DNA of 64,000 nucleotides from Salinicola socius (GCF_001937195.1 NZ_MSDO01000010.1:62001-126000); one strand, 5' to 3'. Shown: positions 1-7,994, counted from the stretch's first letter. Numbers and translations are program-made. Notes: generated from the letters alone by a model not told the origin.

Positions 1-191
1 GATGTTAACTCTGCTGGCACGCCGCCCAAAACACAAGCTTTCGTAACCGTACGTGTCTCCACCTTTTGGCGTGCCCGTCCCGCTCATAGTAATGCATGGC
101 GTCGGGGCGCCTCGCCACCTTCGTGCAACGACAGACAGCGCGATTAACGGCTACGCTGAACACGCACGCTTACCAATGTTAAGGAATCACT

Positions 192-494
192 ATGCACAAG
201 CATGTTGAATGGGACACCCCGGGCGGCGCGAGTGTCGACGCTCACTATGCCAAGGACGAACAGCATCGCGTCACGCCGCAACCGGGGATGATGCTGACCG
301 CTCGCTACCACGGCTCCACCGTGCGAGTGAAGGTAGAAGCCTACAAGGACGGCGTGACCATCGGTGAAGTCGCCGCGCTCGTTGGCGACGACGGCGACCG
401 TCACGATACTCATGGCGATCTCAGCGTCGGCGACATGGTCCGCCTTCCCGACGACAAGCGTGCGTTTCAGGCAGCCGCCGACGACGACGATTGA
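192..494 (+). CDS. Small acidic hypothetical protein (100 aa)
   Basis: I do not recognise the family. The ATG follows an AAGGA ribosome site eight bases upstream, and the frame is open for 100 codons. The protein is soluble, with no signal peptide or membrane segment, is rich in Asp and Val, and ends in a run of four Asp. Alternating hydrophobic residues (VRVKVEAY, then VGDMVRLPDD near the C-terminus) suggest a small beta-barrel, perhaps of KOW or Tudor type, but that is only an impression. It stands alone ahead of the trehalose genes; nothing in the sequence links it functionally to them. An acidic composition would fit a halophilic cytoplasm. Confidence 0.7.
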   Translation: MHKHVEWDTPGGASVDAHYAKDEQHRVTPQPGMMLTARYHGSTVRVKVEAYKDGVTIGEVAALVGDDGDRHDTHGDLSVGDMVRLPDDKRAFQAAADDDD

Positions 495-602
495 GACACG
501 GGACTTAACGCTTCCAGCCGTCTACGACCTGGAAGTCCGTCTCGGACAATGCCAGGGCAACGCCGGCACGCAGCCGGTGTTGCCAGTCGACCCTTCATCC
601 AG

Positions 603-1403
603 ATGAGCGTGTGCAGGCCAATGCCCAAATCTCCAACACCTTCTTATTCCTCGCCGCCGTCTTCGCAGCTTCCCGTGCCGCGCCGCGACTGGGCGCTGTT
701 TCTCGACTTCGACGGCACCCTGGTGTCGCTCGAAGCCCATCCCGACGATGTCCACGTATCGCCGCGTCTGAAGGCGCTGCTCGGCGAACTCGACAAGACT
801 TTCGGCGGCGCGGTGGCCGTGGTCAGCGGGCGGCCGCTGGACCAGCTCGAACGCCTGCTCGCACCGGTTTCCCTGCCGATGGCAGGCATTCACGGGCTCG
901 AATGGCGCGAGGCCGACGGTACGCGCCACACGGCGATCGACCAGCCCGCCCCACTGGCATCGTGCCGCGACGCCCTGGCGGGCTTCGTCGCGGCCCATCC
1001 CGGGCTTCACTACGAGGACAAGGGCGTCACACTGACCCTGCACTACCGCGGCGCCCCGGAACTCGCTGAAACGTGTCGCAAGTTCTTCGAGGCCCAGCAT
1101 CAAGCGCTTGGCGACACGTTCGAGCTGATCCTCGGCAAGTGCGTGCTCGAGCTGCGTCCCGGCGGATACCACAAGGGGACTGCCGTTGCCCGCCTGCTCG
1201 ACGAAACACCGGCCTTCCAGACCCGTACGCCGGTTTTTATCGGCGACGACGTTACCGACGAGGATGCCTTTCGCGTCGTCAACGCCCGCGATGGCCATTC
1301 CGTGCGCGTCGGCAGCCAGGGTGAGACTGCCGCGACCTGCTATCTTGAATCAGTACAGGAGGTACTGACATGGCTGGAGAGCCTGACAACGCAAGGTCCC
1401 TGA
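603..1403 (+). CDS. otsB: Trehalose-6-phosphate phosphatase OtsB
   Basis: OtsB removes phosphate from trehalose 6-phosphate, the last step of trehalose synthesis in the cytoplasm. The HAD nucleophile motif DFDGT lies at about residues 35-39, VSGRP follows near residue 77, and the acidic HAD motif GDDVTDEDAF is near residue 224. At 266 aa the length is normal for the family. The start is uncertain: ATG at 603 and ATG at 621 are both in frame and neither has a strong ribosome site; everything before the first DFDGT strand is Ser/Pro-rich linker. It lies 261 bp upstream of otsA in the same direction, as in the E. coli otsBA pair. In a halotolerant host it would serve osmotic protection. Confidence 0.93.
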   Translation: MSVCRPMPKSPTPSYSSPPSSQLPVPRRDWALFLDFDGTLVSLEAHPDDVHVSPRLKALLGELDKTFGGAVAVVSGRPLDQLERLLAPVSLPMAGIHGLEWREADGTRHTAIDQPAPLASCRDALAGFVAAHPGLHYEDKGVTLTLHYRGAPELAETCRKFFEAQHQALGDTFELILGKCVLELRPGGYHKGTAVARLLDETPAFQTRTPVFIGDDVTDEDAFRVVNARDGHSVRVGSQGETAATCYLESVQEVLTWLESLTTQGP

Positions 1404-1510
1404 GCGGCGTATCACGACGCGTCGCCACCCCGCGCATCCGGTCACACCGGCAGTTGCGAGATCGGCGCACCGATCGATGACCCGGCTCACCGCCAGAGGC
1501 GGCTCCGCCC

Positions 1511-1570
1511 CGATCTCGACACCACCGATCTCGACATCACCGATCTCGACATCACCAATTTCGAAACGAC
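1511..1570. repeat. 15-bp tandem repeat between otsB and otsA
   Basis: Four consecutive 15-bp units start at 1511, 1526, 1541 and 1556. Units two and three are identical (CGATCTCGACATCAC), unit one differs by one base and unit four is diverged. The period is a multiple of three, but no convincing gene covers it: the short open frames here lack homology features. The block sits in the leader of otsA, ending about 95 bp before its ATG. Confidence 0.8.
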
Positions 1571-1664
1571 CGATCACGAACTGCGGACCCACTTTTCGCA
1601 GCCTACCGCATGGTCGAGTGATCCACTCGGCGTCACACCTCAGTCTTGGCTGGGAGGAGACCGT

Positions 1665-3047
1665 ATGACCCGCCTCGTCGTCATTTCCAACCGTGTATCC
1701 ATCCCGGAACCCGGCAAATCCGAAGCCGGTGGCCTCGCCGTGGCGATCACCGGCGCCCTCGACGAATATGGCGGGCTGTGGTTCGGCTGGGACGGCGAGG
1801 TCAGCGAAACGGCCGTCAGCGAGCTCACCACCGTGCAGCGCGAAAACATCACCTACGCCACGCTGCCGCTGCCCAAAGAAGACTATGAAAACTATTACCT
1901 GGGCTTCTCCAACGAAGTTCTCTGGCCGGTCTTTCACTTCAACCTGGGCGCCATGGACTTCCAGCTGGAGTACGCCAAGGCCTATCAGCGCGTCAACGAG
2001 CGCTTCGCCGGCGCCCTGAGCACCCTGCTCGAAGGCGGCGAGCTGATCTGGGTACACGATTATCACCTGCTGCCGCTGGGCAAGGCGCTGCGCAAGGAGG
2101 GCGTCAAGGACCCGATGGGGTTCTACCTCCACATCCCCTTCCCCAGCTACGATCTGCTGCGCGCGATGCCCGGCTACCGGGGACTGCTCGATGACCTGCT
2201 GCACTACGACCTGCTCGGCTTCCAGACCGACAACGATCTGCACGCGTTCCGCCAGGCAGTGATCGAAACCTTCGGCGCCGAAATTGCCGGCGACACCATC
2301 GAGTGCAACGGCCGACAGGTCCGTACCGGCGTCTATCCGGTAGGCATCGACGTCGACGAGCTCATCGCCGAAGCCGAGCACTCCCGAGACAACGAACAGG
2401 CGCGTCAGCTCGAGGAGGACCTCGGAGAGCGCGATTTGATCATCGGCGCCGACCGGCTCGATTACTCCAAGGGCCTGGTGCAGCGCTTCAATGCCATCGA
2501 GGCGCTGCTCACGCAATTCGAGCATCGCCGCCAGAAGACGATTTTCATGCAGATCGCCAGCCCCTCGCGCAGCGCGATCCCCGAGTACGACGATCTGCGC
2601 CGTCAGCTCGAGGAGATGGCCGGGCACATCAATGGCACCTATGCCGATCTCGACTGGATGCCGGTGCACTATCTCAACCAGACCTTCCCCCGCGAAGCGC
2701 TGATCGGCCTGTTCCGTTCTGCCCGGGTCGGCCTGGTGACCCCGCTGCGCGACGGCATGAATCTGGTCTGCAAGGAGTTCGTTGCCGCCCAGGACCCTGA
2801 AGATCCCGGCGTGCTGGTACTCAGCGAGCTGGCCGGCGCCGCCAGCGAATTGAGCGGCGCACTGCAGGTCAACCCGTATGACGTGGACGCCATCGCCGCC
2901 GCCATCGAACAGGCGCTGAACATGCCGCTCGATGAGCGCCAGGAACGCTACCGACAGATGCTTGGCGTGCTCAGGCGCAACAGCCTGCTCGAATGGCGTC
3001 GGCGCTTCATGGAACATCTGAGCCAGCAGAATTCAGACGCCGACTGA
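1665..3047 (+). CDS. otsA: Trehalose-6-phosphate synthase OtsA
   Basis: OtsA joins a nucleotide-activated glucose to glucose 6-phosphate, giving trehalose 6-phosphate for OtsB. It is a 460-aa GT20 enzyme with the expected landmarks in order: N-terminal VVISNRV, a [11 protein letters not shown] loop, [36 protein letters not shown] (phosphate and sugar contacts) and [14 protein letters not shown] near the C-terminus. The start is firm because GGAGGAG stands seven bases before the ATG. otsB lies upstream on the same strand; the 261-bp gap with a 15-bp tandem repeat leaves room for a separate promoter, so a single transcript is likely but not shown. Confidence 0.96.
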   Translation: MTRLVVISNRVSIPEPGKSEAGGLAVAITGALDEYGGLWFGWDGEVSETAVSELTTVQRENITYATLPLPKEDYENYYLGFSNEVLWPVFHFNLGAMDFQLEYAKAYQRVNERFAGALSTLLEGGELIWVHDYHLLPLGKALRKEGVKDPMGFYLHIPFPSYDLLRAMPGYRGLLDDLLHYDLLGFQTDNDLHAFRQAVIETFGAEIAGDTIECNGRQVRTGVYPVGIDVDELIAEAEHSRDNEQARQLEEDLGERDLIIGADRLDYSKGLVQRFNAIEALLTQFEHRRQKTIFMQIASPSRSAIPEYDDLRRQLEEMAGHINGTYADLDWMPVHYLNQTFPREALIGLFRSARVGLVTPLRDGMNLVCKEFVAAQDPEDPGVLVLSELAGAASELSGALQVNPYDVDAIAAAIEQALNMPLDERQERYRQMLGVLRRNSLLEWRRRFMEHLSQQNSDAD

Positions 3048-3098
3048 ACGCAGCCAGCGGCAGGGCCAAAGCCTGCCTGCATGCCGAAAACCGGGCAC

Positions 3099-3129
3099 AA
3101 AAAGCCCCGGTCCAGGGGATGGACCGGGG
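3099..3129 (-). terminator. Rho-independent terminator of the secreted 124-aa protein gene
   Basis: On the minus strand a perfect 9-bp stem (CCCCGGTCC/GGACCGGGG, arms 3105-3113 and 3121-3129) with a 7-nt loop is followed by CTTTTT. It closes the transcript of the gene at 3258-3632. The plus strand lacks a T tract, so it would terminate otsA poorly. Confidence 0.85.
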
Positions 3130-3257
3130 AAGTTGGAGGTACGGGGGAACCTTGGATTACCAGAAGTGCCGTGCCGACTCGAGCGTCATTCGGCTCGAGT
3201 GTCAATTTCTGTCAGGGCGCCCGATGACTCGGGCGCGAACTGCAACAGCGGTCTCGA
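3130..3257 (-). other. Structured 3' untranslated region with two extra hairpins
   Basis: Between the stop of the leftward gene and its terminator, two perfect 8-bp stems occur: arms 3217-3224 and 3229-3236 with a TGAC loop, and ACTCGAGC 3177-3184 paired with 3193-3200. With the terminator this makes three hairpins ending in a U tract, an architecture like 3'UTR-derived small RNAs. No open reading frame of note is present. The RNA role is inference. Confidence 0.4.
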
Positions 3258-3632
3258 TCAGTCGAGGCTCGCAAAAGTCACTTCGACGTTGCCATGGCCG
3301 GTATCGCCGGCGCCATTCACGTTCTGCAGTGCCCGGGCAGCGGCAACGCTATGGCCTTGGCCTGCGAGTTCGCCGTTGCCGCCAATGAGATGCGTCCCGT
3401 GACGAGTGGACTCTTCGACACTCGCCAGCGCACGACCGGCTTCAACGCTGTAGCCGCTGGTGAAGGTGTTCACACGGTACTCGGTCGGCAGCGCCTGATA
3501 GCCGGACGTCGTCTGTGTATTCAACGCTTCATGCTGCTGAGCGAATGCCCGTTGCTCCATGACACTGTTGGCCTGAGCGGCAGCAGGTAGTGCAACAGCC
3601 AGTGCGATAGCGGCGAGAATGCGAGTTTTCAT
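3258..3632 (-). CDS. Small secreted protein of unknown function (124 aa)
   Basis: The N-terminus MKTRILAAIALAVALPAAAQA is a typical Sec signal peptide with cleavage predicted after AQA. The mature part of about 100 residues is polar and low in Cys, with two similar EAGRALASV / VAAARALQNV segments and a Gly/His-rich stretch (GHGNVEV) near the end. I do not recognise the family; it resembles the many small periplasmic proteins of Pseudomonas and Halomonas relatives that carry DUF4148-like labels, but I cannot assign it. It has a ribosome site (GGAGG, 7 bases upstream), its own terminator at 3099-3129 and a long 3' region with hairpins. The neighbouring SIMPL-domain gene is divergent. Confidence 0.82.
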   Translation of the reverse strand: MKTRILAAIALAVALPAAAQANSVMEQRAFAQQHEALNTQTTSGYQALPTEYRVNTFTSGYSVEAGRALASVEESTRHGTHLIGGNGELAGQGHSVAAARALQNVNGAGDTGHGNVEVTFASLD

Positions 3633-3708
3633 GGTGAACCTCCAATCATCTTCGTTTCAGTGGCCGGCCCCTTGGCCTGACCGATGAATGGATTATGGGA
3701 GTCATCTT

Positions 3709-3722
3709 ATTAGCTGGCTAAT
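3709..3722. promoter_or_regulatory. 14-bp palindrome in a divergent intergenic region
   Basis: ATTAGC-TG-GCTAAT is a palindrome located between the divergent genes starting at 3632 (minus) and 3875 (plus). Its symmetry and position suit a dimeric repressor site, but no cognate regulator is adjacent. Confidence 0.3.
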
Positions 3723-3874
3723 CAGTTGACCCGAAGTCGAGTATCAGCGAGATTGATGGAACGATTTATCGGATTGCCAGGCGACGGAGAACTATCCCAC
3801 GGCGCTGATAAACGGCTACGATGACCGTCTACGACGACAATGCCAGCAGACGGGTACCGAAACAGGGGGAAGCA

Positions 3875-4582
3875 ATGCTACCGACACGGAGCGCGGTGAT
3901 TCTGGGAGGCCTGCTGGCAATCGGCATGATCTGGGGTGGCAGCTATATCGAAGATGCCGCCGAAACCTGGCGCGATGCCGGCCGCAGCGTCACGGTCAAA
4001 GGCCTTTCGGAGCGCGAGGTGCCGGCGGACATGGCGCTATGGCCATTGCACTACACCGTCACCGCCAACGAGCTGGAAACGCTGCAGCAGGAACTGACGA
4101 GTCAGGAGAGCCGCATTCGCGAGTTTCTCACGCAGCGAGGCTTCGAAACCGACAACATCACCGTGACCTCGCCCCAGGTCACCGACCGATTCGCCAACCT
4201 CTACGGTGCCGACCGGCCCGACGAGCGTTATCAGGCCGAAGCCACAGTGCTGCTGCGAACCCAGGCAGTCGATGACGTCAAGAAAGCGATGCCCCAGACC
4301 GGAGAACTGGTGCGTGCCGGCGTCGTGCTGTCACCCAACTACGATTACCGCACCGAATTCCTCTTCACCGGCCTCAATGATCTCAAGCCGGAAATGGTCG
4401 CCGAAGCCACCAAGGATGCCCGTGGTGTCGCCCAGCAATTCGCCAGAGACTCCGGCAGCCGCGTCGGCGCGATCCGCAGTGCCAGTCAAGGCTACTTCTC
4501 CATCGAGGATCTCGACAGCTACACCCCCGATATCAAGCGAGTTCGCGTGGTGACGACGATCGATTACGCGCTGGAGGAGTAA
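3875..4582 (+). CDS. SIMPL-domain (DUF541) protein, membrane anchored
   Basis: A 235-aa protein with an uncleaved N-terminal membrane segment (about residues 5-24, ILGGLLAIGMIWGGSYI) followed by a SIMPL/DUF541 domain that starts with the typical VTVKGLSEREVPADMA. The family (YggE, BP26) forms periplasmic or membrane-bound oligomers linked to oxidative and stress protection in some species; the molecular role is unclear. The start at 3875 is chosen because AGGGGGAAG lies six bases upstream and it puts the hydrophobic segment at the N-terminus; an in-frame ATG at 3821 would add 18 polar residues. It stands alone, and its stop lies 27 bp before the CRISPR array. Confidence 0.88.
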   Translation: MLPTRSAVILGGLLAIGMIWGGSYIEDAAETWRDAGRSVTVKGLSEREVPADMALWPLHYTVTANELETLQQELTSQESRIREFLTQRGFETDNITVTSPQVTDRFANLYGADRPDERYQAEATVLLRTQAVDDVKKAMPQTGELVRAGVVLSPNYDYRTEFLFTGLNDLKPEMVAEATKDARGVAQQFARDSGSRVGAIRSASQGYFSIEDLDSYTPDIKRVRVVTTIDYALEE

Positions 4583-4609
4583 CTTTACGACCGTATTAGC
4601 ATCTATACG

Positions 4610-4760
4610 AATTGAATTCCCGCGTCTGCGGGGAACGGCCATTGACATGCTCCCCAAGATGACAGACGGCCGGTTGATCCCCGCGCCTGCGGGGAACGGG
4701 ATATCGCCTATGCGCTGGCCCGCGCCGGCCGCGGTTGATCCCCGCGCCTGCGGGGAACGG
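4610..4760 (-). CRISPR. Type I-E CRISPR mini-array: three repeats, two spacers
   Basis: Two identical 29-bp repeats lie at 4671-4699 and 4732-4760, and a degenerate third at 4610-4638 that differs mainly in its first six bases. Spacers are exactly 32 bp (4639-4670 and 4700-4731), giving the 61-bp period of I-E arrays. Each repeat has an internal CCCCGC/GCGGGG stem. Read on the minus strand the repeat starts CCGTTCCCCGC and ends GGGGATCAACCG, matching the orientation of E. coli I-E repeats, so transcription runs left from the AT-rich leader at 4761 onward. The worn repeat is then at the distal end, as expected. Spacer targets cannot be judged by eye. Confidence 0.93.
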
Positions 4761-5000
4761 TCTAATTTTAGGTATTTGTTTTTAAAGAGCAAAATAGAGT
4801 CGCAAATTTTTACCGGTAAATTTCTGCTATTTTCGTTGATGCCAAATCCGCAAAAAAATTTAATTATCAGATGGTTACAAATTAGCCAAGTTTTTCCATC
4901 AACAGCAAGAGATTGAGCTGCTGATTCTCTAGACTTCTTCCAAGAAGATCCGCCAATGGACGAGGTAGCTGATGGGTATCGGAAAACTGCTTGGCAGCCA
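4761..5000 (-). other. AT-rich CRISPR leader region
   Basis: The 240 bp right of the first repeat are strikingly AT-rich compared with the surrounding sequence, with runs such as TTTTTAAAGAG and AAAAAAATTTAATTA, and carry no gene. Position and composition fit the leader that promotes array transcription leftward and spacer integration. The right boundary is arbitrary; a Zur box for the zinc operon starts at 5005. No cas gene is found in this window. Confidence 0.6.
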
Positions 5001-5004
5001 TTTT

Positions 5005-5017
5005 GTTATGATATAAC
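5005..5017. promoter_or_regulatory. Zur box of the zinc uptake operon
   Basis: GTTATGATATAAC is a near-perfect palindrome matching the core of the gammaproteobacterial Zur operator (GTTATAnTATAAC). It overlaps a TATGAT -10-like hexamer and lies 34 bp before the first ORF of the znu operon. Zur with zinc bound would repress here. Confidence 0.88.
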
Positions 5018-5050
5018 CTTTCCGCCTGTTTTCTTCAGGTAGATCTGTTC

Positions 5051-5197
5051 ATGTCACATCGTCACCGGCATCGCCCCGATGGGCCGTGCCACTTTTCCTT
5101 GATGTCGCTGGGCGCGGGGCGGCGCGTGCTGCTCGCGCTCATTCCCCTGGCGGTGCTGTGGCTCATCGCCGGTTGGGCGGGCGGGGTGTTGGGTTGA
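5051..5197 (+). CDS. 48-aa His/Arg-rich single-span membrane protein leading the znu operon
   Basis: An ATG at 5051 opens 48 codons ending in TGA at 5195-5197, which overlaps the znuC ATG as TGATG, so translation is probably coupled. The first 14 residues hold four His and one Cys interleaved with Arg (MSHRHRHRPDGPCH), followed by a basic linker and one hydrophobic segment (about residues 27-47, VLLALIPLAVLWLIAGW). It is the first gene after the Zur box. The His cluster could bind zinc. I know no family for it; it may be a leader peptide rather than a stable protein, though the length, membrane segment and overlap argue for a real gene. The start has only a weak ribosome site. Confidence 0.55.
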   Translation: MSHRHRHRPDGPCHFSLMSLGAGRRVLLALIPLAVLWLIAGWAGGVLG

Positions 5198-5919
5198 TGG
5201 CTCCGTTGCAGACACGATCCATGGCAGAGCCCGACACGCTACTGACGCTGGAGTCCCTATCGCTGGCGCAGGGCAACCGCATGGTGCTGGAGAATATCGA
5301 CGGTCATTTCGAGGCCGGCACCATTACTGCCTTGGTGGGTGCCAACGGGGCCGGCAAGAGCACGCTGGTTCAGGGGATCATGGGCGAGCTGCGCCCGGTC
5401 AGCGGCCGCGTTCGCTGCGAGGTTCCCAATGCACGGCGCGCGTGGTTGCCGCAGCAGCTGGCGCTGGATCTGACATTCCCCATGAGCGTCGAGGAGCTGG
5501 TGATGAGCGGCTGCTGGCCGACCCATGGCAGCTTCGAGCGTTACGGCGCAGCGGAGTATCGGCGGGGCCAGGCAGTAATGCAGCGCCTGGGGCTGCAGGC
5601 GTTCGAACACCGCCCGCTGGGCGAGCTTTCCGGGGGCCAGCGCCAGCGTGCCCTGCTCGGCCGTACGCTGATGCAGGAAGCTCAACTTCTGTTGCTCGAT
5701 GAGCCATTTGCCAATGTCGATGCCGCGACCGTCGAGGTGTTGATCGACGTGCTGCGCACCATGGCGGCCGAGGGCGCGGCGATCATCATCGTGCTGCACG
5801 ATCACGATCAGATGACGCGACTAGCCGATCGCATTCTGCGCCTGGATCGCGGGCACGGCACCTGGTCGACGCCCTCTCGGGCCGGCGACGCCTCTTCATC
5901 GGCGGAGACGCTGACATGA
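5197..5919 (+). CDS. znuC: Zinc ABC transporter ATPase ZnuC
   Basis: ATPase subunit driving high-affinity zinc import through ZnuB with ZnuA as periplasmic binder. Walker A GANGAGKST is at about residues 48-56, the signature LSGGQRQR near 141-148, Walker B LLLLDEPFANVD near 164-175, and a switch His in VLHDHDQ. The length, 240 aa, is normal. The start is set by the TGATG overlap with the small upstream ORF; an ATG at 5221 is an alternative. The stop overlaps the znuB start by 4 bp (5916-5919). Expression should be repressed by Zur through the box at 5005. Confidence 0.93.
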   Translation: MAPLQTRSMAEPDTLLTLESLSLAQGNRMVLENIDGHFEAGTITALVGANGAGKSTLVQGIMGELRPVSGRVRCEVPNARRAWLPQQLALDLTFPMSVEELVMSGCWPTHGSFERYGAAEYRRGQAVMQRLGLQAFEHRPLGELSGGQRQRALLGRTLMQEAQLLLLDEPFANVDAATVEVLIDVLRTMAAEGAAIIIVLHDHDQMTRLADRILRLDRGHGTWSTPSRAGDASSSAETLT

Positions 5920-6800
5920 TCGATTGGCTATTCTCTCCGCTGCTGGATTTCGGCTTCATGCGTCGCGCGCTGGTGGCCGGGCTGGCGTTGTCGCTGGTGG
6001 CGCCGCCGCTGGGCGTGTTTCTGACGTTGCGCGGCATGAGTCTGGTCGGCGATGCCATGGCCCACGCCGTGCTGCCCGGCGTTGCGGTGGGCTTTCTGCT
6101 GGCGGGTTTTTCGCTGCCGGCGATGAGCTTCGGCGGCCTGCTCGCCGGGCTGCTGGTGGCGGGGCTGGCGGGCAGCGTGTCGCGCCTGACTGGCCACCGG
6201 GAAGACTCGGCCATCGCCAGCTTCTATCTGATTTCGCTCGCCGCCGGGGTGATGTTGATCTCGATGCGCGGGAGCAGTGTCGACCTGACCCACGTGCTGT
6301 TTGGCTCGATTCTGGCCGTCAACGGCACTGCGCTATGGCTGATCGTCAGCGTGTCGAGTCTGACCCTGATCGTGCTCGCCGCGATCTTCCGCATCCTGGT
6401 GGTCGAGTGCCTGGACCCGCTGTTTCTGCGCGGCCAGGGCATTCGCGGCGGCGCCGTGCACGGGCTGTTTCTTGGCCTGATGGTGCTCAACCTCACCGCC
6501 GGTTTTCAGACGCTGGGCACGCTGATGGCGGTTGGCCTGATGATGCTGCCGGCAACGGCGGCAAGGTTCTGGTCGAAGCGGCTCGAGGGATTGATGGGGC
6601 TGGCGATCGCCATCGGCATGGCCTCGAGCGTCGGCGGGCTGCTGCTCTCCTACCACGCCGGCTTGCCCTCCGGGCCCTGCATCATTCTGCTGGCCGGCGT
6701 GATCTACCTGCTTTCCGCGCTGTTCGGGCGTTATCACAGCGTCTTTGCCCGCTGGCGCCGCCGGGTGCAGCCGATGCTGCCGCCGGACGCCCACGGCTGA
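5916..6800 (+). CDS. znuB: Zinc ABC transporter permease ZnuB
   Basis: Membrane subunit of the zinc importer, 294 aa with about eight hydrophobic helices and the ABC-3 family pattern: N-terminal LLDFGFMRRALVAGL, the conserved MSLVGDAMAHAVLPGVAVGFLL segment broken here only by length limits, and LGTLMAVGLMMLPATAARFWS in the second half. The ATG overlaps the end of znuC, and znuA follows after 64 bp. It is closer to ZnuB than to the Sit permeases at 51.8-53.6 kb, which carry longer or differently spaced loops. Assignment to zinc rests mainly on the Zur box and the His-rich ZnuA. Confidence 0.93.
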   Translation: MIDWLFSPLLDFGFMRRALVAGLALSLVAPPLGVFLTLRGMSLVGDAMAHAVLPGVAVGFLLAGFSLPAMSFGGLLAGLLVAGLAGSVSRLTGHREDSAIASFYLISLAAGVMLISMRGSSVDLTHVLFGSILAVNGTALWLIVSVSSLTLIVLAAIFRILVVECLDPLFLRGQGIRGGAVHGLFLGLMVLNLTAGFQTLGTLMAVGLMMLPATAARFWSKRLEGLMGLAIAIGMASSVGGLLLSYHAGLPSGPCIILLAGVIYLLSALFGRYHSVFARWRRRVQPMLPPDAHG

Positions 6801-6864
6801 ATCGACACTCATCACTCGCCAATCACTATTCAGCACCCCGTTCCACTCTTCACGAGGATTCACG

Positions 6865-7875
6865 ATGTCCCGCCAATCGATCTCTTTCGCGCTGTTCAAG
6901 AGCCTGCTCGCCGGCAGCCTGAGCATTGCTGCCCTGACGCCGATCTACGCGCATGCGGATCCGCTCAAGGTCGTCACCAGTTTCAGCATCCTCGACGATA
7001 TGGTCGAAACCATCGGCGGCGATCATGTCGATGTCCAGTCACTGGTCGGTCCGGATGGCGACGTGCATGCCTTTTCACCCAAGCCTGACGATGCCCAGTC
7101 TCTCGCCGACGCGGACCTGATCGTGGTCAACGGCCTGCAGCTCGAAGGCTGGATCGACCGGCTGATCGACGCCAGCGAATATGAGGGTGACATCGTCGTC
7201 GCCAGCGACGGCATCAAGACGCGGCCTTTCGAGGGTCATGAGGAAGAGGAAAACGGCGATCATGACCATGACCATGACCATGACCATGACCATGACGATC
7301 ATGATCACGCCGCTGGCGGCGAGGAAGGCCATCATCATCACGGCGATGTCGATCCGCACGCCTGGCAGGATCTCGAGAACGGCGAACAGTACGCCCGCAA
7401 CATCCGCGACGCGCTGGTCAAGCTCGACCCCGATAATGCCGACGACTACCAGGCCAACGCCAAGCAGTACATCGAGAAAATGGAGGCGCTGGACGCCGAG
7501 GCCAAGCAGCGCATGTCGCAGATTCCCGAGGCCAACCGGCTGATCATCACCAGCCATGATGCCTTCGGTTACTTCGCCGATGCCTACGGCCTCCAGCTGC
7601 TCTCGCCGGTGGGCATCAACACGCTGGCCGAGCCCAGCGCCAGCGACATGGGCAATCTGATCCAGCAGATCGAGTCCAGCCACGCCAAGGCGCTGTTCCT
7701 GGAAAACATGAGCAACCCGGCGCTGATCCATCAGCTGCATGAAGAGACCGGCGTCGCCATCGGCGGCACCCTCTACGCCGACGCCCTGACGCCGGACGGC
7801 GAGGGCAGCACCTATCTCGGCATGTTCCAGCACAACGTCGACACCCTGCTCGACGCGCTGGAAGCCGACGACTGA
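6865..7875 (+). CDS. znuA: Periplasmic zinc-binding protein ZnuA
   Basis: A 336-aa solute-binding protein of the cluster A-I family. It has a Sec signal peptide (about residues 1-30, ending YAHADP), the first metal ligand region DGDVHAFSPKPDD, a long His/Asp-rich loop (about residues 126-158), HAWQDLENGEQY with the second ligand, ITSHDAFGYFADAYG with the third, and GGTLYADALTPDG near the C-terminus with an acidic ligand. The charged His loop is the mark of zinc-specific members and is missing in the SitA homologue at 49.9 kb. The start follows GAGGATTCACG. The loop is encoded in part by a perfect hexanucleotide repeat. Confidence 0.95.
   Translation: MSRQSISFALFKSLLAGSLSIAALTPIYAHADPLKVVTSFSILDDMVETIGGDHVDVQSLVGPDGDVHAFSPKPDDAQSLADADLIVVNGLQLEGWIDRLIDASEYEGDIVVASDGIKTRPFEGHEEEENGDHDHDHDHDHDHDDHDHAAGGEEGHHHHGDVDPHAWQDLENGEQYARNIRDALVKLDPDNADDYQANAKQYIEKMEALDAEAKQRMSQIPEANRLIITSHDAFGYFADAYGLQLLSPVGINTLAEPSASDMGNLIQQIESSHAKALFLENMSNPALIHQLHEETGVAIGGTLYADALTPDGEGSTYLGMFQHNVDTLLDALEADD
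7261..7296 (+). repeat. CATGAC hexanucleotide repeat (6 units) in znuA
   Basis: Six perfect copies of CATGAC encode alternating His-Asp in the metal-binding loop of ZnuA. A perfect in-frame hexamer run can expand or contract by slippage without a frameshift. Confidence 0.95.
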
Positions 7876-7994
7876 ATCTGTCCAGCCAGCGCCGCGTCGG
7901 CGCTGGTCAGTCCCGGCGCTGGTCAATTGCCTCCGCTTGAACGACACTTTCCCGGCAACCTCCCTTGCCGTTTCGCCGAGAAAGTGTCCCTCGC

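Noticed and set aside
15-74. Inverted words GGCACGCC (15-22) and GGCGTGCC (67-74) near the left edge
   Set aside because: Arms are 44 bp apart and imperfect beyond 8 bp; too weak to call an operator or element end.
522-1298. Long minus-strand frame (258 codons) opposite otsB
   Set aside because: It is the antisense shadow of otsB, which has full HAD motifs; the antisense product shows no family features.
1350-3017. 555-codon minus-strand frame opposite otsA
   Set aside because: Antisense shadow in GC-rich DNA; OtsA motifs on the plus strand are complete and the reverse product is low-complexity Val/Gly/Asp text.
4331-4792. Minus-strand frame across the CRISPR array (153 codons)
   Set aside because: Its repeated Ala-Gly-Ala-Gly-Ile segments are the CRISPR repeats translated; the right part is the leader and the left part is antisense to the SIMPL gene.
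4647-4916. Plus-strand 89-codon frame through the CRISPR repeats
   Set aside because: The repeated PAPAGNGI/DPRACGER text comes from repeat translation; it has no ribosome site.
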